DNA from: Candidatus Bathyarchaeia archaeon
GTDB lineage: Archaea; Thermoproteota; Bathyarchaeia; 40CM-2-53-6
Reading direction: 5' to 3'
NCBI GenBank assembly: GCA_035935655.1
Contig: DASYWW010000012.1
Location: forward strand, 180,227 to 244,226
Length of the DNA: 64,000 nt
Shown: positions 34,086 to 43,040 of the stretch, piece by piece
Position numbering within the stretch: the stretch's first letter is position 1
How the letters are laid out: each line of letters starts with the position of its first letter
Position numbers and translations under genes: made by a program
The notes under the pieces: generated by a model
Seen by the model: only the letters and a program-made list of their open reading frames with translations
What the model was told of the DNA's origin: nothing
Databases searched by the model: none

Positions 34086-34308
34086 CCATCCAAACCGCTT
34101 GTTTCCATCTGATGAGGACTGGCCAACCTCAAGATTCGACAGTGCCCGGTTAACGTAATGCATTTATGAAGCATGGGGTTGATAGGCTTAGAAGTCGGTT
34201 TAAGACGACTGAGATAGGTCAACGCTTGTTCGGGTGCCAGATTCCCAAGGGTCGAGAAACTCGTACAGACAAAACCCTATTCGTCTATCGGAGCAGGTCG
34301 AGGCATCA

Positions 34309-34821
34309 ATGGTAAAGACGATCCTCGACAGTTTCTGTGTCAAGAGCGGAATCTTTTGTTCTCGATGCGAGGAGAAGTTGAAGAAGGGTCAGATCACTGA
34401 CCTCGACATCCGCGTTATTCGCAGCATTACTGAACTTGAAAAAGAGAACCCAACTCTCCAAAACGTTACCTTCCATAAGGCTGTTGAGGCAGGCGATATC
34501 ATGGCGCTCATGGTTGACCGGCGAGGGATGGACACCTTCCTAGCGAGCGGTGCCAAGCTGGCCAAGAGTCTTGGTGACCGTGTCGGTAGACGGGTGAGAA
34601 TCCTCAGCCAGGGCGGGGACGATAGAGACTTTCTCGAAGGATTGTTCACGCCGTATTCGATCTTGACGATCAATACTATCTGGCTTCCGGATGGGAGCCG
34701 GGAGACGAAGGTTATCCTGAATGGTCGGAGGCCGAGACGGAATCCTGTCGATTTCGAGGTTGTTAAGAAGCTCGCGCGCGAACTGAAGAGTCTGACGCTC
34801 AGAATAGAGTTCGAAGACTGA
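34309..34821 (+). CDS. KH-domain protein, archaeal NusA-like
   Basis: Archaeal NusA-like RNA-binding protein (170 aa from ATG 34309). A Cys4 knuckle opens it (DSFCVKSGIFCSRCEEKL), then a helical linker and a KH-like domain (MALMVDRRGMDTFLASGAKLAKSL is split here: about residues 63-86). INTIWLPDGSRETKVIL is strongly conserved in this family. The frame is open to 34234, but those extra residues (SQGSRNSYRQNPI) are not family-like. Probable role in transcription elongation or RNA binding. The next gene begins 8 bp later. Confidence 0.85.
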   Translation: MVKTILDSFCVKSGIFCSRCEEKLKKGQITDLDIRVIRSITELEKENPTLQNVTFHKAVEAGDIMALMVDRRGMDTFLASGAKLAKSLGDRVGRRVRILSQGGDDRDFLEGLFTPYSILTINTIWLPDGSRETKVILNGRRPRRNPVDFEVVKKLARELKSLTLRIEFED

Positions 34822-34829
34822 TCTTCCCT

Positions 34830-36026
34830 TTGGGAAGCCCCTCAGAACGTTATGACATTGTTACCGTTGGAGCAGGAGTTGCAGGCTGCGAGGCTGCCCT
34901 AGAAGCGGCGAACAAGAAAGCCAGAGTTCTGCTTCTAGAAGAGCATCCGCAGGTCGGCATACCCAGCCACTGTTCTGGCGTTGTGAGCCTCTCAGGGCTG
35001 GAACTTCTGGGATTGGATGCTCATTCGAGTTTCAGTCAGAAACTGATCCATGGTGCAAGGTTCTATCCTCCTCACGGGGAATCGATAGAGGTTCGGAAGC
35101 AAGATCCGGTTGCGCTTATTCTGAACCGGATGAAATTGGACCAGTTTCTCGCGAAGCAGGCGGTGGCGGCAGGTGTGGAGCTTCGAGCGAAGACTCGGGC
35201 TTCAAAGTTTGATCGGACCTCCGAGGGGGATATTGTGACTCTATCAGACGGGTCAAGGGTTCACGGGAAAGTCGTCATCGACGCGAGTGGGGCGGGAAGC
35301 AGGCTTCCTGAGCAGGCTGGTCTACAGGCGGCTGATTGGACGCAGATTCTGCCTGGTCTGCAGTACGAGCTGGTTGACATGAAGGAGCAAGGTGATCTAG
35401 TGGAGCTTTTCTTCGGGTCCAAGAGAGCCCCAGGATTCTTCGCATGGAGCATCCCAACCGGCAAGAATAGTGCAAGGGTAGGTCTCGCTTCAAAGAAGGG
35501 GAATGTCAAGAAGCTTCTAGATGACCTTGCGAAAGAGCAATGGCCGAAAGCCTCGGTCGATGCGACTAAGTCAGGGTCAGTACTTGTGGCCGGACCTGTC
35601 CCAAGGTGCTGGTCTCCCGGATTCATTGTGGTTGGAGACGCCGCTGGACAGGTGAAACAGACGACCGGAGGAGGCATCGTTATCGGTGGTTATTGTGGAA
35701 AGCTGGCTGGAATGGCGGCGGCGTCGGCTGCTAGCCACAATGGGGTGGAGGCTGAACAGTTTCTGAGAGACTATGATACGCAGTGGAGAGAGAAGTTCGG
35801 TTCTGACCTGCGAAAGATGGGTCTTGCACGGAAATTGTTTGCCAGTCTGTCTGATGAGACCCTTGATCGATTATTCGCGATCTTACGCGACAACGTTGCG
35901 GAGATAGAGGCGGAAGGCGATATGGACTTTCAAGGCAAGATCATCACAAAAATGCTGAAGAAGAGAAAAGTTGCAACACTACTCCCCCGCGTCGCGGCAG
36001 ACGCTGTCAAAGCGATTTTCTCCTAG
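34830..36026 (+). CDS. Geranylgeranyl reductase family flavoprotein
   Basis: FAD-dependent reductase (398 aa), probably saturating geranylgeranyl chains of archaeal ether lipids (digeranylgeranylglycerophospholipid reductase). The dinucleotide fold opens with VTVGAGVAGCEAALEA. GIPSHCSGVVSLSGLELLG contains the family Cys, and VVGDAAGQVKQTTGGGIVIGG is the second FAD motif. Substrate assignment rests on the family and archaeal context. Start TTG, 8 bp after the KH gene. Its end overlaps a converging YCII-like gene by 4 bp. Confidence 0.88.
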   Translation: MGSPSERYDIVTVGAGVAGCEAALEAANKKARVLLLEEHPQVGIPSHCSGVVSLSGLELLGLDAHSSFSQKLIHGARFYPPHGESIEVRKQDPVALILNRMKLDQFLAKQAVAAGVELRAKTRASKFDRTSEGDIVTLSDGSRVHGKVVIDASGAGSRLPEQAGLQAADWTQILPGLQYELVDMKEQGDLVELFFGSKRAPGFFAWSIPTGKNSARVGLASKKGNVKKLLDDLAKEQWPKASVDATKSGSVLVAGPVPRCWSPGFIVVGDAAGQVKQTTGGGIVIGGYCGKLAGMAAASAASHNGVEAEQFLRDYDTQWREKFGSDLRKMGLARKLFASLSDETLDRLFAILRDNVAEIEAEGDMDFQGKIITKMLKKRKVATLLPRVAADAVKAIFS

Positions 36027-36355
36027 TCAGATTTAGAGTTCTCAGGGCCAAACAGTGCCATCTTGTAAGGAAACAGTTCCGCCCGGAATACCTTGTTCTT
36101 CACCGCAGGATCATTGAGCATGATCTCGCGCGCTTCCTCGACAGTTTTCGCATTGAAGACCACGATTCCAAAACTGCTGTAGTCGGTGTTCTGCGTACGA
36201 CCGGCGAGAATTACCACGCCAGCGGTCGCAAGCTGTTTGAGGTAGTTGAAGTGTTCAGAGACGATGCGCGACTCGAATTCAGTAGAGCCATTCGCGAGCA
36301 TATCATGACGTACCGGCTGGATTCGATACAGAAACTGACTCAATCTATCGACCAT
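36023..36355 (-). CDS. YCII-related protein
   Basis: Small dimeric alpha+beta-barrel protein (110 aa). EHFNYLKQLATAGVVILAGRT contains the conserved His-x-x-Tyr-Leu and Gly-rich turn, and FNAKTVEEAREIMLNDPAV is the second half of the YCII fold. Members act as small hydrolases or dehalogenase-like enzymes, mostly uncharacterised. It stands alone on the minus strand. Confidence 0.8.
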   Translation of the reverse strand: MVDRLSQFLYRIQPVRHDMLANGSTEFESRIVSEHFNYLKQLATAGVVILAGRTQNTDYSSFGIVVFNAKTVEEAREIMLNDPAVKNKVFRAELFPYKMALFGPENSKSD

Positions 36356-36416
36356 TACCTACTGCTGCAGTCTCCAACTTAAGAAGACTCAGCGTCTGCT
36401 TTCAGAGGAGATAGTC

Positions 36417-37559
36417 ATGAAAGTCCTTGTTGTGGGGTGCGGGAAGGTTGGATCTGAGATCGCCCGAGACCTGGCGGGGTCAAGCGACGTTGATTCTGTG
36501 GTCGCGATGGACGCCAGTTCTCAGAACCTAAATCTCCTGAAAAAACGGGTTCCAAGAAAGCTTCAGACTGTCAAGGTGAGCATATCCCAGAAGCCCCGTT
36601 TCCATGCCCTTCTAGGAAAGGTCGACCTTGTTTGTGGTGCGTTGCCGGGACGTCTTGGATTTGATCTAATGACTCAGACAGTGAAAGCGGGCAGAGACAC
36701 TGTGGATATCTCCTATACTCCACGCGATGCATTCTTGCTTCAGCGCGAGGCGAAGGAGGCCGGGGTTCGGATTGTGCCTCAATGTGGTGTCGCGCCTGGT
36801 TTCACGAACATGTGCGTTGGTGATGCCTCAAGCAAGCTAGATCAGATGAAATCAGTTGAGATCTTTGTTGGCGGTCTCCCGGAGAAGCCCGAACCCCCCT
36901 TGAGTTATCGGATCGTGTTCTCCCTTGAAGATGTATTGAACGAGTACTCTCGACCTGTCCAGGTGATCGAGGAAGGTAAGCGAAAGAAGGTTGAAGCTCT
37001 GTCTGGGCGTGGCCACATTAACTTTCCTCGAGTGGGGAAGCTGGAATATTTTCTCACTGACGGTCTCGGCTCTCTTCCTAGAAGCTATCCGAAAACGAGA
37101 GACATGCACGAGTTCACGCTCCGATACCCTGGGCATGCGGACATGATGCGAACGCTCCGGGTCCTAGGCTTCTTCGAACGTAAGCCGGTTAAGATTGGCG
37201 GTGTTCTGGTGGAGCCTAGACAGCTGTCGATAGAGCTTCTTCGCGGGGCGATGTCAAAGGGGTCGCCGGAGGATCTTCTGGCTTTGAGGGTTGACGTGAG
37301 GGGCTTATCTCTTGGAAAGAGAATTCATCTGAGATATCAACTCCTGGACCACTTCAATCGAAAATCAAGAGTCTCGGGAATGGCTCGTACAACAGCCTAC
37401 CCATGCACCTCTGTCGCCTTACTGGTGGGGCGTGGAAGAATCAAGGAAACAGGCATCGTTACTCCTGAGAAGATTGCTCAGGACGAGGGGCTCTTCCGGT
37501 TTGTCTTGGATCGACTTGCCAAGCGCGGCGTCGACATGAAAATGTCTACGCTAGGCTGA
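36417..37559 (+). CDS. Saccharopine dehydrogenase-like / L-lysine 6-dehydrogenase-like oxidoreductase
   Basis: NAD(P)-dependent amino-acid dehydrogenase of the saccharopine reductase group (380 aa). MKVLVVGCGKVGSEIARDLA is the Rossmann start, CGALPGRLGFDLMTQTVKAG and IVPQCGVAPGFTNMCVGDAS are the family's central motifs. Similarity to L-lysine 6-dehydrogenase is stronger than to true saccharopine dehydrogenase in the short middle domain (GGLPEKPEPPLSYRIVFS). Substrate unassigned. ATG start with GGAG-like GAGGAGATAG just upstream. Confidence 0.84.
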   Translation: MKVLVVGCGKVGSEIARDLAGSSDVDSVVAMDASSQNLNLLKKRVPRKLQTVKVSISQKPRFHALLGKVDLVCGALPGRLGFDLMTQTVKAGRDTVDISYTPRDAFLLQREAKEAGVRIVPQCGVAPGFTNMCVGDASSKLDQMKSVEIFVGGLPEKPEPPLSYRIVFSLEDVLNEYSRPVQVIEEGKRKKVEALSGRGHINFPRVGKLEYFLTDGLGSLPRSYPKTRDMHEFTLRYPGHADMMRTLRVLGFFERKPVKIGGVLVEPRQLSIELLRGAMSKGSPEDLLALRVDVRGLSLGKRIHLRYQLLDHFNRKSRVSGMARTTAYPCTSVALLVGRGRIKETGIVTPEKIAQDEGLFRFVLDRLAKRGVDMKMSTLG

Positions 37560-37610
37560 ACCCGGGATCTGCAGTAATGGCGTGGAAGAGTGCCAGTGCA
37601 TCTTTCGGAT

Positions 37611-37618
37611 AAAAAAAA
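37611..37618 (-). terminator. Poly-T terminator of the 37650-38528 gene
   Basis: Eight A on the plus strand give a T8 tract on the minus strand, 32 nt past the stop of the secreted-protein gene. Archaeal transcription stops at such tracts without a hairpin. Confidence 0.6.
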
Positions 37619-37649
37619 TTGGGAGGTTGTCTGCGCTCGTGAGACTCCG

Positions 37650-38528
37650 CTAGAGGTTCGCGCTTCGAATGTCGCCGTGGTTTCCGCCGCGGTCGGCTGA
37701 TGCGTTCTTCCACTCGTTTATGATAAGACCCTGTCCACCAGCTGCATAGTGGAAGAAGAACGTGGTCACCGGACAAGTTCCCGACCCACCGAAGTAGCAA
37801 GGCGTGAAGTGGCTGTCAATGAAGCCTGTGGTAGTACAAGGAGCGGTAGGGTTGCCCGCGACGCAGTTAGAATCAGTTGAGGTTTGCATAGTTCCCGATG
37901 GGAGCGGGACGACGAAATAGCCATGCAGGCTGCCGGTAACCCCGTTGTTGACGAAGCCCTGAGGAACCCCCGGAGAGTTTTCACAAGCGCCTGGACTTGG
38001 GTTGGGCGAGGGAGAGGGCGGGGTGTCGGTGGAGCCAGCAGAGGGCGTAATGAAATTCCCGTCCTTGAACTGTTCGACGACCAGAAAGGAGCCGTCGTTC
38101 TTGTTCTGGAACACTGTGAAGTGTCTGTTGTAGGTGTCGTCAGCCCAGTAATTTCCACAAGTTCCAGAGTCAGGAGATCCGCTCGCATAAGGTCCGTAGT
38201 GTTGGGTGGAGCCTCCAGAGCTGGCAGGGGACGCCATCGTAATCTTCTGCGCCGAACCCATTGGAACGGATGTCTGAAGCGGTGCCGGGGCGGTCAGTGG
38301 GGATGTGTTCACGAGAGTTGTCAAGTCTATGACCGAGAATGTGTCGTCGCCGACACTGTTGATGAGCGATGTGATCAAATCTGCTAGTGAGGCGGACGGT
38401 AGAGGTGTGGAAGGTGTCGCGGCTCTGGTTGTTCCAGCAATCGCTGAAACACCACTGATACCTGTCACCAATAGCGCTGTGATAGCAAGAACTGAGATTT
38501 TTCTGAGATTCATCATTTTTGTTTTCAT
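37650..38528 (-). CDS. Secreted hypothetical protein
   Basis: Exported protein of 292 aa, no family recognised. The start at ATG 38528 is chosen over an upstream one because GAGGGGAT lies 6 nt before it and MKTKMMNLRKISVLAITALL then forms a clean signal peptide. The mature part is rich in Ser, Thr, Gly and Pro, with a PSPSPNPSP linker and several Cys (CENSPG, CVAGNPTAPC, CYFGGSGTC) suggesting disulphides. A perfect 19-bp palindrome lies about 70 bp upstream, and a T8 terminator follows the stop. Confidence 0.7.
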   Translation of the reverse strand: MKTKMMNLRKISVLAITALLVTGISGVSAIAGTTRAATPSTPLPSASLADLITSLINSVGDDTFSVIDLTTLVNTSPLTAPAPLQTSVPMGSAQKITMASPASSGGSTQHYGPYASGSPDSGTCGNYWADDTYNRHFTVFQNKNDGSFLVVEQFKDGNFITPSAGSTDTPPSPSPNPSPGACENSPGVPQGFVNNGVTGSLHGYFVVPLPSGTMQTSTDSNCVAGNPTAPCTTTGFIDSHFTPCYFGGSGTCPVTTFFFHYAAGGQGLIINEWKNASADRGGNHGDIRSANL

Positions 38529-38598
38529 CGCTATCCCCTCGTGTTGAAATATATGGAATGTTACAACCCGCAATATTTTCTAGACTCGACAATATCGC

Positions 38599-38617
38599 GT
38601 TTCGATATTATCGAAAC
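38599..38617. promoter_or_regulatory. Perfect 19-bp palindrome between divergent genes
   Basis: GTTTCGATA and TATCGAAAC are exact reverse complements around a single T. It sits between the secreted-protein gene (leftward) and the RibD-like gene (rightward), close to both TATA boxes (38546-38556 and 38658-38667), so it is a good operator candidate for either or both. Confidence 0.55.
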
Positions 38618-38692
38618 CCGAACGATTCAGCGGATCGTGAGCTAGAGCAGGCTTGTAAGGTATATACGAGCTAGAATCTGGGAAGGTGATAA

Positions 38693-39346
38693 TTGAGAAC
38701 CCTAATGAAGAGTCGATTGTTTTTCGATGTGGCCTCATCTCTGGACGGTTTTATCGCGCCTGAAGGAATGGTTATGGCCCACGCGATGGATCCCGAGTAC
38801 AAACAATGGATGAGCCTATGGTCGAAACTGCAGAGCTGGGTTTTCCAGCAGAAGTTCTTCCGCGAGAACCTCAAGCTCGGCGAGGGCGGCGAGACTGGTC
38901 ACGATAATCGGATGTTAGAAGAAACATTCAAGCGAACTGGCGTAAGCATCATGGGGAAGAGGATGTTCGAGGGAGGAGAACGCTTCTGGCCTGAAGAAGC
39001 ACCGTTTCACACACCAGTCTACGTCTTGACTCATGAAGTTCGGAAACCCTGGGTACGCCCCGGAGGCACAACCTTCCACTTCGTTAATGATGGGATAGAG
39101 AGCGCTCTTGGACAAGCACGAAGAGCAGCTGGGAACAGGGACATCCGAATCGCGGGCGGAGCCAAAGTGATCCAACAATTTCTTAACGCTGGACTAGTTG
39201 ACGAATTCACCATCCACTACTCACCAGTGTTCTTCGGTGGCGGCGAGCAACTGTTTTCAGGAATAAACAAGAACGTCAAGGTGAAAATCAGGGAAGCTGT
39301 TGGATCGAAAGAGGTTACACACGTCACATTCACAGTAGAGAAGTGA
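38693..39346 (+). CDS. RibD C-terminal / dihydrofolate-reductase-like protein
   Basis: DHFR-fold reductase of 217 aa (PF01872). RLFFDVASSLDGFIAPEG is the NADPH-binding start; GVSIMGKRMFEGGERFWPEEAP and DIRIAGGAKVIQQFLNAGLV are typical, with the final DEFTIHYSPVFFGGGEQLF. Such stand-alone proteins reduce unknown pterin- or ribityl-type substrates. TTG 38693 is preceded by GGAAGGTGAT; ATG 38705 is an alternative start. The promoter GGTATATACG lies about 30 nt upstream. Confidence 0.85.
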   Translation: MRTLMKSRLFFDVASSLDGFIAPEGMVMAHAMDPEYKQWMSLWSKLQSWVFQQKFFRENLKLGEGGETGHDNRMLEETFKRTGVSIMGKRMFEGGERFWPEEAPFHTPVYVLTHEVRKPWVRPGGTTFHFVNDGIESALGQARRAAGNRDIRIAGGAKVIQQFLNAGLVDEFTIHYSPVFFGGGEQLFSGINKNVKVKIREAVGSKEVTHVTFTVEK

Positions 39347-39434
39347 AACGATCTATCAGAGACGCTGTCGACGACAGAGAGGTTTGACCAGTGAAGTCAT
39401 CTGACTCGACAAGAGAAAAAGGAATACTGAATTC

Positions 39435-39710
39435 CTAGCGCCTTGTCTTGGCGACCGTTACTGAATCTTGGAGTGGCATTACTCTGAACTTTCCTGTCTT
39501 CTGATGGTCCGCTTCGCACTGTCGACAGAACGATAGCTGGTAATATTCCCCGTACAATCCCTTGGCTAAGACTCCTTTGCGTCTGCATCCGCACCCACAT
39601 CTGCATGGATCTCTCACCTTCGGCTTTGCCCTGGTCTCTTGTTGCTGATGCTTCAAGACATACAAGACAGGGAGAAACCAATGATTTAGCCTTGCGTAAC
39701 TTGGATCCAA
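39435..39710 (-). CDS. Small Cys-rich putative zinc-binding protein
   Basis: Hypothetical protein of up to 91 aa. The centre RDPCRCGCGCRRKGVLAKGL and the later SFCRQCEADHQ give five or six Cys plus a His, arranged like a small treble-clef or ribbon. The first 18 residues are hydrophobic and may not be coding; a TTG at 39656 (then KHQQQETRAKPKVRD) is an alternative start giving 73 aa. A T5 stretch follows the stop. No family named with confidence. Confidence 0.5.
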   Translation of the reverse strand: MDPSYARLNHWFLPVLYVLKHQQQETRAKPKVRDPCRCGCGCRRKGVLAKGLYGEYYQLSFCRQCEADHQKTGKFRVMPLQDSVTVAKTRR

Positions 39711-39954
39711 TCTGTCCAGATGATTTTCGGTGGGTTACTTCAGACCGGTCTCTTTTTTTCATTTCTCCCAGTGGATAGGCGTAATCCATGGCTAAGCTAT
39801 GGGACATGTGGTTGAATGGACATCCGCGAGAAAGCTCTCCAGCAGACCCGGCAAACAGGTGAGCGAAGGAAGATGGTGAGGTTGAAGAAGCCGATAAGTC
39901 CTATTTTCTCCGTCTAGTCGAGCGTTGAATCGGCATCAAAGGCTGAGACCAAGA

Positions 39955-40981
39955 CTAGATGCGTAGAAAGTTCGTGATAAGTCGCGACAGGAGCACTGCT
40001 GTGACTGACAGTACTATCGTTATGAATCTCGAGACGACTTGGATGTCGAACGGCCAAGTTGGAAGGGATGCGATCTTTCGATCCAGCATCTCCACCTCCT
40101 GAAGATCCGTTAGTCTTGACAATCCTTTGTGAACGTCGCCCATCGTCGCGTTCTCTTTGGATCGTAGCGGGTCTTGGTTGAGTTGGGGGATAGCGAGCGC
40201 CAATCTCTCGCATGAGCCCGCGTTTCTCTGCTTGCATCTTCGCGTGGATGCTGTTCAGGGGCAGGAAGAAGAACGCGACTCCGAGTAAGAAAAAAACGAT
40301 GAGCATCGCGGTACCCAAGAGAGGCACTTGATGGTAGGAACGTTGAGAACAGGAGGAACGTGAGAAGTAATCCCACGAAGGAGGCTGTTGTTAGGGTTAG
40401 GGCGAGGTTGCCCATCGGCCGTGCCCCATCATACGGTCTTCGAGAAAAGATCCTAGTTTCAAGGATGAACCTCCGAGCCTATGCAATCCGATACTTGCTA
40501 TTGCGAATTCCCAGAGGTAGGTTGAGAATGCGAGACTGTTGAGATACACGACGATGATGTTGCCGAGAATTATCGAGAGAATCGGCGGGAGAATGCCTGC
40601 AGACGCGTACGCCACTAGGACGAGTGTTCCGGCGATTGCGGCTATAAGAACGGCGGGAAGGGTCTGTGTCATCCTTCCGAAAGCTCGCCGATAATCTTCC
40701 ACACCACCCGACATTCTTGCGGCTATTAGAGCCTCGGATACTACGATTCTCTGACGCATGTATCGCACCATGTAGAAGAGGTAGAATGGGAGGAGGAGGT
40801 TGAGGACCGCGTTAGGAAAGGAGAAGGGAGCCGCTTCGCTCGCGACGTATTGGATGAGGTAAAATATGGGCCCGCTGGGGATTATCGCTGCCCACACAAA
40901 GGCGGCTAACGGATAAGGAAGAGGGATTAGCTTGACGAACCGTTCGATAAGAGTGGGGGTCTCGATACGGCTGGGGACCAA
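39955..40981 (-). pseudogene. Multi-pass membrane protein with three single-base frameshifts
   Basis: One gene split over four frames. Part 1 (from 40981) holds four or so helices and ends FLEDRMMG. Restoring one G in the run at 40424-40427 joins it to PMGNLALTLTTASFVGLLLT. Removing one base near 40324-40331 continues into VPLLGTAMLIVFFLLGVAF and NSIHAKMQAEKRGLMREIG. Removing one C from the run at 40185-40189 joins PQLNQDPLRSKENATMGDVH and the last helix, ending RLITNFLRI at 39955. The repaired protein has about 340 aa, 7-8 helices and a cytoplasmic loop. Family unknown to me. Two of three lesions are in homopolymers, so base-calling error is as likely as decay. Confidence 0.75.
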
Positions 40982-41057
40982 GGATCAACGTGATTCTTCG
41001 ACACGTAATTCCTTAGTTAAGCCTACGGCACAGGGGTCTTTCCGGAAATCGGTTATC

Positions 41058-41825
41058 TTACTGGCTGACGAAGACACACTTTCTATTGGGTCCATCGATT
41101 CCAATCTGAGCGAACCTAGTTAGGATATGATTGCCGATGGTTGCCCAGTTGTCTCCCCGATTTTCGAGAGGGTAGGTCTTGAGTCGTATCGCCTCTGCTT
41201 TAATGCTGGAGAGCTTTACTCCCCCGATTAGGACCTCACCGAGCATGAAGGGAAGGGCTTCGTACCTAGGCCCAAGGTCCTTCCGGTCCACTGCCTGTTG
41301 GAACCGGACTGATGGGAGCTTCGTTTTGACCCAGGCGAATGGAAGGTCCAATCCGGCAGGGGCTCCGGTATCGATCACGGCATTTACGTTGAGTTTTGAG
41401 AAGGTTACTTTTGCGCTGGGGACGTCTCTTCCGGACTGAAACGTAACCTCGCGACCTTGGGGGACGGTGCCTAGTTGGATCACGCTTTTGGAGTAATCAA
41501 CCGTGAACGGTGTCTTTCCAAGTGCATCGAAACCAAGTATGAAGTCCATGCCAGGGAAATGATTACCGATCGGGAGGATCTTAGCTCTGGAAGCAACGAG
41601 CGTCGATGTTCCCAAACCAAATGATACGGGATCGACGGATCCAGATTGATCATTGTGCTTTAGTGCCAAGCGTTGAGCGGTCTGGGTGTCAAGGAACGTT
41701 TCATCCGAGTCACTGTCAAGGATACCGTTAAGCTGCTGATCATTAACCTGAGCACCAACCCACACCATACCATCCTTAAGCTTGAAAGATAAACTGGAAT
41801 CCAATCCATGCCTTAGCTCGCTCAT
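41058..41825 (-). CDS. Retropepsin-like aspartyl protease, two-lobed single chain
   Basis: Protein of 255 aa with two internal halves of the retroviral-protease type. The second half has the canonical site AVIDTGAPAGLDLP. The first has ILDSDSDETFLD, where the expected DTG triad reads DSD. Both are followed by the ILGFD/IGNHIL-type segment. A single chain with two lobes would resemble a pepsin pseudo-dimer, but with one degenerate triad it may be a binding protein or weak protease. No signal peptide or membrane segment, so cytosolic. Confidence 0.7.
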   Translation of the reverse strand: MSELRHGLDSSLSFKLKDGMVWVGAQVNDQQLNGILDSDSDETFLDTQTAQRLALKHNDQSGSVDPVSFGLGTSTLVASRAKILPIGNHFPGMDFILGFDALGKTPFTVDYSKSVIQLGTVPQGREVTFQSGRDVPSAKVTFSKLNVNAVIDTGAPAGLDLPFAWVKTKLPSVRFQQAVDRKDLGPRYEALPFMLGEVLIGGVKLSSIKAEAIRLKTYPLENRGDNWATIGNHILTRFAQIGIDGPNRKCVFVSQ

Positions 41826-41942
41826 GGTCTAGTTATGCGTTCTCTAGGCGAGACTGAGCGCAGGGCCACGGGTCCATAGCTCTCGGTCTCAGGAAGCCCC
41901 GATTTACGACCCTTTCTCCACCTTCATAATTGGGTTCTCGAG

Positions 41943-42752
41943 TTGAGCTTATCTAGACCTCTGGCTTTAGCAAATTCTGTGCCAGTGAAGGGACAATATC
42001 TCCGCTTGAGAAGCTCGCGAATCTACCACGAAACATTCGGCACAGGCGAGCCTGTGCTGCTATTGCACGGAGGACTTGGGACCGTTGAAGACTTCTCTTC
42101 ACAGACCCCAGAACTGGCGAAGCATTTCAGAGTAGTCGCCTTCGAAAGGCCCGGAAACGGGCATACGGCCGACACCGCTGAACCCTTCAGTTTCACCACT
42201 ATGGCGGAGGACACTGTCGACTTGATCAAAACGCTGAAGCTAGGGGCGACGAACCTTGTGGGTTGGAGCGATGGCGCGATCATCGCTCTTCTAGTCGCCA
42301 TCTCTCGACCAGACCTCGTGAAGCGTATCGTACCTGTAAGCGGGCTCTTCAATGCCAAGTCTCAGTCTCCGCAGGATCTGAACTGGATCAGATCGCTCAC
42401 GCCAGAATCCTTCAGAAAGGCCGCATCGACACTCCTAAAACGGTACGACGAGATCTCCCCTGACGGTCCCGCTCACTTCCCGGTGGTGTTGGAGAAAACG
42501 AAGAGGTTGTGGCTGAACGAGCCCAACATTGCAACAGAAGAGCTGGCAAAGATCACTGCTCCAACGATGATAATGGCTGGAGATAGAGACGCCATTCCTA
42601 TAGAGCATACAATGGAACTGTTCAGATCGATAAAGGGAGCACAATTGTGCATCATCCCTGACGCCACACACTTCCTGATGTCCGAGAAACCGGATATGGT
42701 CAATCGGGCGATCCTCGATTTCCTAGCCGCGAAAGAGAAACTGAAGGAGTAG
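41943..42752 (+). CDS. Alpha/beta hydrolase
   Basis: Alpha/beta-fold hydrolase, 269 aa. The nucleophile elbow GWSDG places Ser109; the acid is the Asp of GDRDAIP and the base His is in PDATHFLMSEKP. The oxyanion loop HGGLGT precedes them. Substrate unknown (esterase, C-C hydrolase or haloperoxidase-like). A TTCATAATTG element lies 15-20 nt before the TTG start at 41943; a GTG a few codons later may be the true start. Confidence 0.85.
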   Translation: MSLSRPLALANSVPVKGQYLRLRSSRIYHETFGTGEPVLLLHGGLGTVEDFSSQTPELAKHFRVVAFERPGNGHTADTAEPFSFTTMAEDTVDLIKTLKLGATNLVGWSDGAIIALLVAISRPDLVKRIVPVSGLFNAKSQSPQDLNWIRSLTPESFRKAASTLLKRYDEISPDGPAHFPVVLEKTKRLWLNEPNIATEELAKITAPTMIMAGDRDAIPIEHTMELFRSIKGAQLCIIPDATHFLMSEKPDMVNRAILDFLAAKEKLKE

Positions 42753-43040
42753 GTCTGATTTTCTAGGCGGGAGTGGCATTCGTTGATGGGTCTACAGCTA
42801 TCTTTCGAGGAGTGGGACGACCGAACGTCATGACCGTCATCTATCTAGGACAGAGCGGCTGATTCGCAATCGCGGGTGTTCCCAGTACGCATTCGCGACC
42901 CGCTAGTCCTTCTGGTGAAAATGTGGTCAAAGCGTGTGTAATAACCGCTGGGAAAAAACCGGAACAACAGCGAACCGGAGATTTCGTTTCGGCAATCAAA
43001 GGTTATTTGCAGACCCAACCTCCAGAGAATCGAGCTATAT

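Noticed and set aside
34097..34215. C-box-like GATGAGG and D-box-like CTGA upstream of the KH gene
   Set aside because: Spacing exceeds a normal guide RNA and no terminal stem forms.
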